This document shows positions 45,290-56,678 of a stretch of DNA of 64,000 bases, in pieces (positions within the stretch are counted from its first letter, which is position 1; every line of letters starts with the position of its first letter). Origin of the DNA: Rugalucina vietnamica (lineage: Eukaryota; Mollusca; Bivalvia; Lucinida; Lucinidae); NCBI GenBank assembly GCA_964017185.1, contig OZ024882.1, positions 38,240,488-38,304,487 of the forward strand. Direction: 5' to 3'. A program made the position numbers and the translations under genes. A model generated the notes under the pieces. It was not told where the DNA came from, did no database searches, and saw only the letters and a program-made list of their open reading frames with translations.

Positions 45290-46460
45290 TTGAAAAAATC
45301 ATCATACAAGGTCAGGGTCCTATATTGACCACCGGGTTGGGGCCATATTTGACCCCAGGGGCATGATTGGCAGCATTTATGTAGAGCTCCACATGATATT
45401 GTTGCATATCAAATACACAAGCCTTGTGCCATGCGGGTGCAGAGATGAAGATTTTTTCATGTATTTCCATTGTAAGTCTATGGTAGATAATGAGATGCCT
45501 GGGGCGTGGCCCCTAGGGGCACCGTTGGCAGGATTTAAATGTGCAGGATTAAAGAGGAGTCCTATACATTGCTCCACAAAAAATATGAAAGCTCTGAGCC
45601 ATGTGGTTTGGGAGACAAATATTTCTTCATGTTTTTCCAATTGTAAGTCTATGGGAATTATTGAACCCCTAGGGTGCGGCCATTTTTGACCCGAGGGTCT
45701 TGATTCGCAGGACTTATGTAAAGCTTCAGATAACAATGTTGTATACTAAATATAGAAGCTTTGGCTCTCGTAGTTTCAGTGCTCTTGATCATTCGATCAT
45801 CTCACCGATGTGGGTTCGCGCCTCGCACGGGGCACGAATACATATGTGAGACAAGCCATGTTCTGCTTGCGGGTGTGTCAGGTGGTTTTTCCCCGGGTAC
45901 TCCGGTTTTCGCCCCACCTACCGATTGATTCGTCTCGATATGAGTGAAAAAGCTTGAAAGGGACGTAAAACTGAATAAATAATAATAATAATAGAGAAGA
46001 ATTTTTTTACATGTATTTACCATTATATGATGACGTTCCCGGGACAGGGCCTGTATCGATCCCAGGGGCACGGTTGGCAGGATTTATAAAGAACACCACT
46101 ATACATTGCTACACACAAAATATGTAAGTTCTGGGCCTTGTGGTTTCAAAGAAGAAGATTTGTTATGTTTGTTCCGTTGTAAGTCTATGGGAGATAATGA
46201 CCCCCCGGGAGAAGCCATTTCTGATCTCAGGGGCATGCTTGGCATAATTTATTTAAAGCTCCACATACCAATACTGCATACCAAATATAGAAGCTTTGGG
46301 TGTTGTGGTTTCAGAGAAGAAGATTTTTCATGTATTTTCCATTATAAGCCTATGGCAGATAGTGACGCCCCTGGGGCGGGGCCTGTATGGACCCCAGGGG
46401 CACGTTTAGCAGGATTTAGTAGAGGACCACTACTATGCACATTGCTACACATAAAATAAT
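45290..46460 (+). repeat. Modular ~180-bp array, third copy
   Basis: Five to six degenerate units in which ACCCCAGGGGCATGATTGGC, CCATTGTAAGTCTATGG and GTTTCAGAGAAGAAGATTTT recur. A SINE interrupts the array at 45778-45994. Plus-strand translations keep CGFREEDF- or CGFKEEDL-like motifs. Confidence 0.7.
45778..45994 (+). mobile_element. tRNA-SINE, 5'-truncated copy
   Basis: Lacks the A box; begins at AGTGCTCTTGATC and keeps the B box (GTGGGTTCGCGCC), the body TGTGAGACAAGCCATG, and the GGGACGTAAAACTGAATAAA tail with (ATA)n. It joins host sequence at a TTTCAG that occurs in both the SINE and the array. Confidence 0.85.
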
Positions 46461-46462
46461 CT

Positions 46463-46590
46463 TCACTGTAGATCTTTACTTGACGTCATTAAATGTGCCT
46501 CACTTCAGAAATTCAAACGCCTATAACTCCGTTATTTATGAACGAAAACGTAAAGTGTGGGTATTCATTTTCTCAGTTAGAATGTAAGCA
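46463..46590 (-). mobile_element. Beta MITE middle fragment
   Basis: TCTTCACTGTA, TGACGTCA (46481-46488), AACGCCTATAACTCCG and AAGTGTGGGTATTC match the beta middle. The ends are missing. Confidence 0.75.
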
Positions 46591-48339
46591 GACTAAAATT
46601 CTACAGCTTGCAATGTCGTTGAGAAATCAAAATAAAACCTGTGGACCGAATTCAACGAAACTTGGCATGTAACATCAGTGACCGGAGTACTTTAATGTGT
46701 TTATAATTTATGAACCTGGGATGACCTTGACCTATTTTCCGGCAAGGTCAACATAGGTCGCTGATGCATTTGAATGGGGAAAACTGTTATATTATCATTT
46801 GAAGATGAAAACTTGCAGTAAATGGGCAGTATGACTGACAATTAATGATTCTGAAAAAATGGACCCCCGGACAATATACATGTATATAACCATAATATTC
46901 AAATATCTTCTCCTCTGAAACCGCTTGGCCCATCAAAGTCAAATTTTATATGAATCATCTATAGAGCGGGGAACCAATGTGTATGCCACCCCGGGGGCAA
47001 TATACATGTATATTACCATAATCTTTTCCTCTGAAACCGCTTGGTCCATCAAAACCAAATTTTATTCGAAGCATTTATATGATAGCAGGACAAGTGTGTA
47101 TATAAATAATCCAGGTCACATGACCATATATGGTCACATGACCATACAAAACCTTTCAAAAATCTTCGTCTTCAGAACCGGTATTTATAAATCATGACCC
47201 TGTGATGACCTTGACCTTGTTTATGGCAAGGTCAGCATATGTCGCCTATGCATTTGAATGGGTAAAACTGTTAAAATGCCAAATTGAAGGAAAAATCTTG
47301 CTTGAAAAGTTCAGTGTGACTGAATATTGTTGGTTCTAAATGGACCCCAGGGGCTCATCTGCCCCCAGCCTGGGACAATATACATGTATGTTACTATAAT
47401 ATTCAAACATCTTCTACTCTGGAACCGCATGGCCGATCAAAGCCAAATTTTATGTGAAGCATCTATAGGAATAGTCCAGCAGATTTATGGGATATTTTGT
47501 CAGGACCCGGAAATAGGGTTCAAACTTTTTTTCTTGACTGATTCTTGTAGCCCTTCAAGAATCCGAGTGATGCCACCTTGGCATCATTGAACATTTTGAG
47601 AAATTCAAGATGGCGTCTAGAATGGCAGCCAAATACATGCTATCACTTGTTTTGCTATATCTAGGACTTGAATACTTGTTTCTATTTAGCATATTAGGCT
47701 GTTAAAACATACATTTGAAGTTGCATGATAAACCACATACCTAAAATGATTTTTTTTAAAATAAGCATGGCATCCAAGATGGCCGCCAAATAGAATTTTT
47801 GCACATAATATAACGCAATGCGCATTACTTGTATGTTTTGTCTTCATTTTATCCTGTAAGTTAATATTATTTTGTATTGTTATGTACAGATATGACTTCA
47901 GACCATTATGAACACTCTGAACATAAGATGGCATCCACTATGGCTGTTTCTGCATGATAACAGCCTTATGGGCTGGCTGGCATACATATTTTCTATTTAT
48001 TAAAGGTATTTCTAGACCATATCAAAAGCAGGATCCACAGCTATAAGTTTTTGTAGTGAAGTGGTTACGCAATCAACTTGTATGCCAGGGGTCCTGGGTA
48101 CAAGCCTAGGCTTTTCCAGTCTTTTGAATGAGACTTTGAACTGAGTTCTCGGCTCTAGATGACCTTGCTATTGATTGGGGCATAAAACAAAAGTCAACCA
48201 CCAAATACAGAAAGACGAATATTTTCCTATGACAGTGGCATTTATACTTTGAATATACACCTATCTTCAAGCTATATTCAACATTGTGAGGCTAAAATAA
48301 CATAGTTATTACATTTTAAAATAGCCAGTATGTTCAATT

Positions 48340-48640
48340 TTCACAAAAAGATCAAGGTTTAGCCTACCATATTACAAATTCCTATACAAAACATGATCAT
48401 CAGCAAATATGCGAACAGATGACCTGGTATTGTCCGGAATATCATGAAAATCAAGAACAAGACCGGTCCCAAGACTGATCCTTGAGTGATATGAGATAAG
48501 GCCGGGGCTAAATCTGAGGCTGGGCCATCCAACACTTTTTGATAGGCCTCAGAGAGCCATGAAGTGACCAACTTGTGAATAGATCGATTCTCTAATCCCG
48601 TAGTAGCGTAGCATTTACATTTTTCTAAAACCTCCTTAGA
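48340..48640 (-). pseudogene. Fragment of a CR1/jockey-type LINE reverse transcriptase
   Basis: Minus strand encodes VTSWLSEAYQKVLDGPASDL, then SHITQGSVLGPVLFLIF, the RT motif that precedes the palm. The continuing FADD-like region is present but in another frame (reading RIFADDHVLYRN), so the fragment is frameshifted. Only about 90 codons are left. This is a different LINE lineage from the one in the 6-kb element. Confidence 0.75.
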
Positions 48641-48661
48641 TGAACCATTAGATGTTCATCT

Positions 48662-49045
48662 GTGTTCATACTTCCATGAACAACATTGCGTCACGCGACG
48701 TGACGTAATCCAAACTTGACGTCAAAAAACATGAATCTCGCCAATCTGATTGGACGTTGTAAACGTCGACGCCGATCCGCTGTTTGAACACACATTGTGT
48801 GTAGATTTTCTGTTTGCTGGTAAATGTAACCGCCTTGGTGATTTTTCAACAAGAGATAGAGAGAAATGAATGTAAATATAAGCAATAAGTTTAATTTTTC
48901 TGTTGTTCATGGAGCTATGAACCGCAGTGGGTCGCTAGCAAAGCTTACATGAACCCCTTCGGGGTTCATTCACTTTGCACGCGACCCACTGCGGTTCATA
49001 GCTCCATGAACACCAGAAAAATGAAATTCATTTCTTAAGAGAACA
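48662..49045 (+). mobile_element. Theta hairpin element, left member of an inverted pair
   Basis: Starts GTGTTCATACTTCCATGAAC. It has TGACGTCA at 48717-48724, an ATG-started short frame, and a strong stem of GTTCATGGAGCTATGAACCG with an inner AACCCCTTCGGGGTT hairpin and GACCCACTGCGG arms. It is mirrored by 49159-49572. Confidence 0.75.
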
Positions 49046-49158
49046 TGTTCTTTTAAATTATAATCATCATATATATCATGGCGGCAACCTTGGATGTCAT
49101 TTTCCTCCATTTATATTAGTGATATGGAGTCATAACTAAAATCAAAGGACTTCATTTA

Positions 49159-49572
49159 AGAAATGAATTTCATTTTTCTGGTGTTCATGGAGCTATGAAT
49201 CGGAGTGGGTCGCGTGCTAGCGACCCACTGCGGTTCATTTTTTTTTTAACCGCAGTGGGTCGCTAGCAAAGTTTACATGAACCCCGAAGGGGTTCATTCA
49301 CTTTGCACACGACCCACTGCGGTTCATAGCTCCATGAACATCAGAAAAATTAAACTCATTGCTTATATTTATATTAATTTCACTCTATCGCTTGTTGAAA
49401 AATCATCAAGGCGATCACATTTACAAGGAAATAGATCATTTACACACAGTGTGTATTCAAACAGCGGAACGGCGTCGACGTTTACAACGTCCAATCAGAT
49501 TGGCGAAAGCATTGTATTTTGACGTCAAGTTTGACGTCGCGTGACACGGTGTTGTTCATGGAAGTATGAACA
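49159..49572 (-). mobile_element. Theta hairpin element, right member
   Basis: Reverse copy of 48662-49045 with an extra internal palindrome GACCCACTGCGGTTCAT / AACCGCAGTGGGTC at about 49220-49262. TGACGTCA is at 49520-49527. It ends in TTCATGGAAGTATGAACAC. The 113-bp spacer between the two members contains a CATGGCGGC word. Confidence 0.75.
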
Positions 49573-50115
49573 CATGAACACATAATTTCTAATCAATACC
49601 ACCTAATATACAGATAAGTGTAATGTTTTCAGTATTTAAAGTGAACCAACTGAGATAACGCTTATAATTGTCATTAAATATTGCATTCTGGCAGCCATCT
49701 TGGAAGCATTCTGGATACACTTGACCATACTAGCAGGAAATGGTCTTTGACATTCAGTTTATAAAATTATGCCAAATATTTGTAAATAAAATATGCCCTG
49801 AGTGAAAATAGAAGCTTTTTTATGAGCAGCCCATATATTAAGCCGCCATCTTGGACGCCATCTTGATTTTCTCAAAATGCTCAATGATGCCAAGGTGGAA
49901 TCAGTCAGATTCTTAAATGGTAACATCTAAGCAACAAGAATCAGCCAAGAAAAAAAGTTTGAACCACATTTCCGGGTCAAGCTGAATATCTGCAGGACTA
50001 GAAGGGGGAACCTAGGTCACATGACCAAGATGGCCGCCATACCCATATATGATAAAAACCCCTACAAAAATCTTTTTTCTCCAGAACCGGTGGACCAATT
50101 TCAACTAGAACTAGG

Positions 50116-50360
50116 CGGGCCCCGTGGCCGAGTGGTTAAGGTCGCTGACTTCAGTGCTCTTGATCATTCGATCATCTCACCGATGTGGGTTCGCGCCTCG
50201 CACGGGGCACGAATTCATATGTGAGACAAGCCATGTTCTGCTTGCGGGTGTGTCAGGTGGTTTTTCCCCGGGTACTCCGGTTTTCGCCCCACCTACCGAT
50301 TGATTCGTCTCGATATGAGTGAAAAAGCTTGAAAGGGACGTAAAACTGAATAAAAAAAAA
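50116..50360 (+). mobile_element. tRNA-SINE, full-length copy
   Basis: The tRNA-like head has A box TGGCCGAGTGGTTAAGG and B box GGGTTCGCGCC, followed by the family body, GAAAGGGACGTAAAACTGAA and a short A tail. Host sequence TTCAACTA is repeated on both sides; the uninserted version ATTTTCAACTAAACTTGGC is at 50568. The head is closest to a Ser/Leu-type tRNA by its A box. Confidence 0.9.
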
Positions 50361-50808
50361 ATTCAACTAAACTTGGCATGAAGCATCGATGCCTACACTG
50401 TATATTTAAATCTCGATCCTGTGATGACCTTGACCTATTTTAAAGCAAGATGTGAAGCATCTATAGGAAGGGGGAACCTAGGTCACATGACCAAGATGGC
50501 CGCCATACCCATATATGATAAAAACCCTACAAAAATCTTTTTCTCCATAACCGGTGGACCATTTTCAACTAAACTTGGCATGAAGCATCGATGCCTACAC
50601 TGTATATAAATCTCGATCCTGTGATGACCTTGACCTATTTTAAAGCAAGGTCAACATGGGTCCCTATGCATTTGAATGGGGAAAACTACTAACATGTTCT
50701 TTCATCTGCCCCTGCACTGGGGCTAAAAACCATAATATTCAATTATGTTTATTGGTATATATAGCAGATCTCAGGTGAGCGTTTATAGGACCACTGGTCC
50801 TCTGGTTT

Positions 50809-51160
50809 GATTAGCGTGTTTTAGGCCAAATGACAACTGGATTGCTTAGGTGTAATTATTTAAAATCCTGTTGGTAGTAACTATGAGATTTGTCAGAAGA
50901 AAAGAAGTACCATACAAGTTTTTAAGTAAGCGCATTACGAAAAACTTTCCCATGCATTTTACAGTGATTTTTTGAAAATTTCAGTAGGAAAAAAATATTT
51001 TTTCTTACTTTTGCTCCACACATAGATTGTGGGTACACGTTAGAACCGCTCCAACGAGTACCCTTAATCCATGTTTTTGAGCGAAAATAAGAAAATATGT
51101 ATATACCCCTGCAAACCCCAGTTTTGCTGGGTCAAGTGTATTAATGGGGACCCTTCTCTT
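50809..51160. repeat. Lambda repeat
   Basis: 50990-51130 shares GTGGGTACACGTTAGAACCG and TATACCCCTGCAAACCCCAG with 62206-62345, and shares TTTTTGCTCC / GAGCAAAAATA arms with 58000-58110. The two arms can pair. No coding sequence. Confidence 0.6.
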
Positions 51161-51491
51161 TTTTCAAACCATGCATTTAGTCCTTTTGAATATCCATAGA
51201 TAGGCCGACAAGTCCACAAATCGACAAATCAGTTTAGATAAATAGATATACACAAAGGTCGACAAGTCGACAGGTCGACAAGTCGACAAATCATGTATAT
51301 GAATGGAGGTGGAGATGTTGGTCAAACGGATCTTTGTTATTGCCATTAGCATGTGATAAGCCTTTAAGTTTCCAGGGGATATGCGGCTGTACATCTATAT
51401 ATGTCATTTATCTGTACTGCCAAAATTGAATTGTCGACCTGTCGACTTGTCGACCTACTGTCAACTACTACTACTGTCAACAACAAAGATC

Positions 51492-51556
51492 CGGTTAGGG
51501 CTAGGGTTAGGTTTAGGTTTAGGGTTAGGTTTAGGGCTGGGCTAGGGTTAGGGTTA
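51492..51556 (+). repeat. Telomere-like TTAGGG tract 1
   Basis: Mixed GGTTAGGG, GGTTTAGG and GGGCTAGG units. TTAGGG is the usual metazoan telomere repeat, so this is an interstitial telomere-like tract. Confidence 0.8.
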
Positions 51557-52047
51557 ACTGTTGACATACAGATTGGGACAATAATGACCATTAATGAGGA
51601 CCCTTCTCCCAATCTCATAGGTCGACAAGTCGACAAGTCGACAATTCAGTTCTGGCAGTACAGATAAATGACATATATAGATGTACAGCCGCATATCCAC
51701 TGGAAACTTAAAGGCTTATCACATGTCGATGTTGCCAGACAAAGCTATCTCGGAGGATTCTTTCTTTAGCTTGGGGGTCGGAGGGGAGGGCTTGCCCCCC
51801 AGGCGTCGTATGCGATCATGCTTCAGGTATATGATGATTATTATGTATTGACAGCTATATGTACCACATAGGCTCTTTTTCCCATCATGCACTTAGTCCT
51901 TGTAGTTCCGCTTGGACTATACCTACCTATCCATTTATATATTTTGGCAATATTGATTTGTCGACTTGTCGACTTGTCGACCAGCATGTGATAAGCCTGT
52001 CGACTTGTCGACCTGTCGACCTAGTGCTATTGTCAACAACAAAGATC

Positions 52048-52117
52048 CGGTTAGGTTTAGGGTTAGGGTTAGTGTGTGGTTAGGTTTAGGGCTGGGCTAG
52101 GGTTAGGGTTAGGGTTA
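52048..52117 (+). repeat. Telomere-like TTAGGG tract 2
   Basis: Same kind of tract, with four nearly clean GGGTTA units at the end and the same TTGACATACAGATTGGGAC flank as tract 1, so the two are duplicates. Confidence 0.8.
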
Positions 52118-52262
52118 AATGTTGACATACAGATTGGGACAATAATGACCATTAATGAGGAACCTTCTCCCAATCTCATAGGTCGACAAGTCGACAGGTT
52201 GACAAGTCGACAGGTCGACAAGTCGACAATTCAGTTTTGGCAGTACAGATAAATGACATAAT

Positions 52263-53350
52263 TATTGTTTGCTGTCTGATCTTGGAGTTTACTTCAGAAA
52301 ACATGTTTAAACGCAGAATCATACATTTATTTATATGCTCGGTGTGAAGCTTTGTGGCTGCCACCAGTAGTAGCTTACCCCACTGTATTCATTAGTATTC
52401 ATTAGTATTCATTAGACCATATACAATTCATATGTACTGTACATTATTATACGTACTTTGAAGTGAAAATAAAACTTATATAAAAATTAAACAAGTGAAC
52501 AAGTGAACAAAAATTGCATAGGTCATATCTATAATAAACAACTATCTACCTGTACTGTACATTATTATACGTACTTTGAAGTGAAAATAAAACTTATATA
52601 AAAATTAAACAAGTGAACAAGTGAACAAAAATTGCATAGGTCATATCTATAATAAACAACTATCTACCTGGCACACAGATGTAACCAACGTTGAAGCTGC
52701 GAGTCTTCGAGAGAACTGGCTCACAAGGGACAACAGGCATCGGGCTCTTACGAAAAGTTTTCCCACGTGCCATCCCGTCTCTCAATAAAGGAAAGGTGAA
52801 AAAGAACGAATAGTGATACTGTTTTGCAACCCGAACAAATCACGCTTGGTATTGTCAAACGTTAATGCATGGAAATCATAGCATTTCTCACTGAGGGCGG
52901 TTTGCTTTTTAGCTCACCTGACCAAGGTCATTTACATATTGAATTTAAAACCTAATTTTACCAATCAAAGTTAATTTTAAGTGTAGTATCCTTAGATCTA
53001 CAAGTCGTCCGCCGCCTCCGGGTACCATTCTCTCCAGCTTTGTCCGTAGAGTTCACGACCGACACAATAAATGAAGTGAACGGAACGAAAGCCCGGTTGT
53101 CGGACTACCTTAGAAAGAAACATCCAACATTTATAGTATGAAACATGAAAAACTCTTTCTTTCTGAAAGTGCAAGACCCAAAGCTTGAATATCTAGCATG
53201 CAGCAATGATATACGGTGTTTCACATAGATCCTTCCAATGATGCCCCTGGTGTTCAAATGTCCCCATCCCAGGAGACATTATCTCCCATATACCTACAAT
53301 GGGAATCCCATATAAAAAATTGCTTCTCGGAAACCCTGAGTCCCAGAGCT
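52263..53350 (+). repeat. Segmental duplicate 2 (pair of 31670-33075)
   Basis: Near-identical to 31670-33075 but without the epsilon element. It has a 117-bp internal tandem doubling (52434-52552 and 52553-52668). It holds the left end of another AGCTCACCTG element (52908). It ends where GTCCCAGAGCTTCTATATCG departs from copy 1. Confidence 0.85.
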
Positions 53351-53354
53351 TCTA

Positions 53355-53410
53355 TATCGTAAAAAGTTACGGGTCCCGTAAGAAATTACGGTACCCGTAA
53401 AAAGTTACGG
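53355..53410 (+). repeat. AAGTTACGG(G)-type palindromic repeat
   Basis: Three short copies of a GTAAAAAGTTACGG / GGTACCCGTAA type, with GGGTCCCG and GGTACC palindromes. Confidence 0.6.
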
Positions 53411-53429
53411 TTGATTTCAGTGTATCACA

Positions 53430-53512
53430 TGTGGGAAAAAAAAGTATTTAGTTAAATTGAAACGCATTACGATCAGTATAATATATATTTGAAGTAGGCA
53501 CAGAGATGAGAG

Positions 53513-53543
<31 letters not shown>

Positions 53544-53805
53544 GCTAAAAAAATGAAAATATTTTTTTGGAGAAAAGAAAGGGTATTTATTTAAATTGAA
53601 ACGCATTGTGATCAATATAATATATAATTAAAGTAGGCACAGAGAGGAGTGAAAAAAAAAAAAAAAAAAAAAAAAAAAAACGTTAAAAATGAAAATATAT
53701 ATATATTTTTTTTTTTGGGGGGGGGGGGGGGGGGAGAAAGGTATTTATTTAAATTGAAACGCATTGTAATATAATATGTAATCAAAGTAGGCACAGAGAA
53801 GAGTG

Positions 53806-53848
<43 letters not shown>

Positions 53849-53998
53849 GCTAAAAATGAAAATATTTTTTTTGGGAAAGGAAAGGGTGTTTATTTAAATT
53901 GAAACGCATATTGTGATGAATAAAATATACAATTTAAGTAGGCACAGTGCTGAGTGAAAAAAAAAATAAAACATAAAAAATAAAACACGCTAAAAATC
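53430..53998 (+). repeat. Minisatellite of ~140 bp with internal A tracts
   Basis: Four units, each with TATTTATTTAAATTGAAACG, CATTGTGATCAATATAATAT, AAGTAGGCACAGAG, a 25-42 base A run and CGCTAAAAATGAAAATATTT. One unit has an expanded G run (53717-53735). A-tract length varies most between units. Confidence 0.9.
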
Positions 53999-55200
53999 AA
54001 ACTATACCTAACTGGTCTGTTCTGAAATCTCATGTTATAAACATTAGCTACTTCAAATGGTTTAATTTTTCATATACCGTGATATCTGGTGATATATTAA
54101 TTTTACGAAGTGGGCGGTGATTTATGGTCAAGTATCGATTTTACACCTCGCTGCTCTATCCAATAAAAACGTTTTATTCTGCTGCCAGTTAACCAATAGG
54201 ATGAAGGAGAGATGCAAAACCGCAACAAGGGAAGTTGTTAAAGTACGGTGAAAATTACGCCTCTCGTTATAATTGATATGGAGGCCCGTCCCATTTGATA
54301 TCATACTTGTATGTGGGTTAAATAAAACTTTCAAGTCATACCACAATTTATCGATATCATAACCTACTTAACATTTAAAGATGCGAATGGTATAATGCCA
54401 TTTCTGGTTGCTAAACCAAACTGTCTAATTGGGACAGGTAATGCGGCATGTTTGACGTATTAAGCATGTACGAATCAAAGTATCTAATCGTTTCAATGCT
54501 TTAAAAGCGAAACTTTGTATACTATATAAATATGATTTTTCTAAATTTACAAGTGCAAAAGTTTAGCTAAAGATTATCTACATTTTGTTGTTGTTTTTTT
54601 TTTTCTGGCTTGGCCTTAAATTTTTAATGAAGTTGATAATTTCATATACATATTAATTTATATCCATGTTTAGTTTGTTAAACTTGTAACTTAGCCCCGT
54701 ATTCTTAACATTTTACATTAATTAATTGATAACGAATTCCAAGGGGAGCAAGCCAAATATCTGTAGTTATAAAAGCCGGATACTATAAACACTACCGGTC
54801 GTTTTTAACTTTAAGACGAAGTGGCTAAAATTTAAGGGGTTTCATAACACGACACGAGTTGCTCTCTAACATGTAGCGTCCAGCCTGGTTCAGAATGGTG
54901 CAGGTTGTGTCAAAAAAATGCAACGTTATAAAACAGATTCAATGATTTCTGTGCCGGACAATAACCTCGCATCGACACAATGAGATAGTCTACACAAACA
55001 CTCTTCTCCTAATCTTACACTACTTTCGTACGTATATTTGTAACTATTCTGTTTCACCATTTGATGTTAGATTTTAATCCAATGCATTTATCCATAAGAA
55101 GCACCATAGATGTATTAACATATGTATATAAATCCATGTAGCAGCAGTGCAACTGTTAACATCCATGATGTACATCCACACGCTTCTGTGTATATTATCT
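53999..55200. other. 1.2 kb unrecognised sequence
   Basis: No gene or RNA recognised. CCAAT words lie near 54158 and 54191. The minus-strand frames at 54128-54346 and 55074-55274 carry no known domain. Confidence 0.5.
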
Positions 55201-56627
55201 AAATGGCCCAGGATAATCTGTGCCTCCGGGTCTGTGCCATATGTCTCAAGTGTAAGATCAAACCAACTTGGCACAATATGATAATTTGATCATTATGGAT
55301 TGATGCTGTATGAGTTTCTCGAAATAAATCACACAGATGATTCGCAACGCGAGAAAACCGGTATTGTGTGTTTCCGACCAGATACGACACAATCGCCATG
55401 TACAGTCACAGAAGCAGCTAGGCTAGAGGCCTGAAATATTGGCTATAAGTAGAAGAAGAATTGAACTATCCTAGTAGCGAAAACAAAGGCGATGATCAGC
55501 TGTGCAGTTACGTTTAATCCTCACAGAGCTCACAGAAATAAATACGGCTTTTACATGCATTTGCAGATACCCGTAATTGTTTACGTTCATCTGAGAAAAT
55601 AATATACACGTTTACTAACGCTTGATCAGCATAATACGAAGCTTTGGCCAGTAAGGCCTATGAATAGTTTACACATGTATGCATACTGTATCTTATAATC
55701 CACATTAACGGAAATATTTAAAGCGTCTGACCATTTATTAGATCTACATGTACATGCATTTGCAGCTATCCGTAATCATTTTAGCGTTCATCTGGTAAAT
55801 TACATACACGTTAATATTACACTTGATTAGCATGCCACGACGAAACTATGACTAGTATAATGATAATAAGATCACACCTGGGAAATCAATATGCATGTAC
55901 ATGTTTATAAACAGTGCATGATACGAAACTATAACCAGTTACAGCAAGCTGTTCAGTTTTTTACATCCGTATAATCCTTTATGCACCGTACTTTTTGTGT
56001 TACGCACCGTATTTTTGACTTCTTTGTGGGTGTATAGTTTTACGCAGCCTTAATCGAGCGTAGGATGATCTCAGATACTTAAGACTTTGCAAGATTATGC
56101 TTTAAAGCTTCATTATCTCATAAAAAGTATCTCGGGCAACACCAGTACAACTTACATGTAAATTATAACACGTTAGTATCAGATATTTTGAAATGTCCGA
56201 CGTGTGTCCTTAGAATGATCACTAGAGCTGATCATTTCAAGAGACCGCCCAAAATCACTTAAGATCGGTCGAGATCCACTTCCAGTTCCAATGCTATGCG
56301 ATTGTCTAAATACTGATTTAGGGTCATTTCTTTGGCACCAATACACAAATTAAGAATAAGAATAAACGCATTGAATAACATTTACATAATTTGCATGCGC
56401 ACCTTTATCACAAAACTAATTATACGATTGCTTACGATTCAGTGGGACCGGCACTTTATCTGTGATTATCTCAATAATGTGAATAGTAAACTGGTCTTAC
56501 GAAGGCGATCGTAAGAGCAGTGGGACCGGGGCTTTACGATCCCCCCCCCCCCCCCCCCCATAAATATATATTTGTCGAATATTGGAAATACTCTATAGTT
56601 TTCACGATTGTCTGTGAAAACACACAT

Positions 56628-56678
<51 letters not shown>

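Larger units (their letters stand above)
46600..50808 (+). repeat. AGCTCACC-type composite with modular units
   Basis: Recurring units carry TCCTCTGAAACCGCTTGG, AATATACATGTATATTACC and TGATGACCTTGACCTATTTT. The block 47490-47640 is inverted at 49845-49990 (AATGCTCAATGATGCCAAGG). The right terminus is CTCAGGTGAGCGTTTATAGG at 50770. It contains a LINE fragment, the theta pair and a SINE. Confidence 0.6.
51160..52262. repeat. GTCGAC-rich palindromes with telomere-like tracts
   Basis: GTCGACAA/GTCGACAG units with an 8-bp period occur at 51256-51292, 51434-51452, 51620-51645, 51958-52022 and 52182-52230. Arms 51349-51452 and 51618-51725 are long inverted repeats (GTGATAAGCCTTTAAGTTTC, TGTACATCTATATATGTCAT) around a TTAGGG-like core. 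The block after the core is repeated directly at 52125-52260. Confidence 0.8.

Noticed and set aside
50116-50200. A functional tRNA gene
   Set aside because: The A and B boxes are present, but the cloverleaf cannot be closed and the sequence continues as a SINE body with an A-rich tail, as in two other copies.
51164-52083. Frames rich in STCRPVDL repeats
   Set aside because: Translations of the GTCGAC arrays, readable on both strands.
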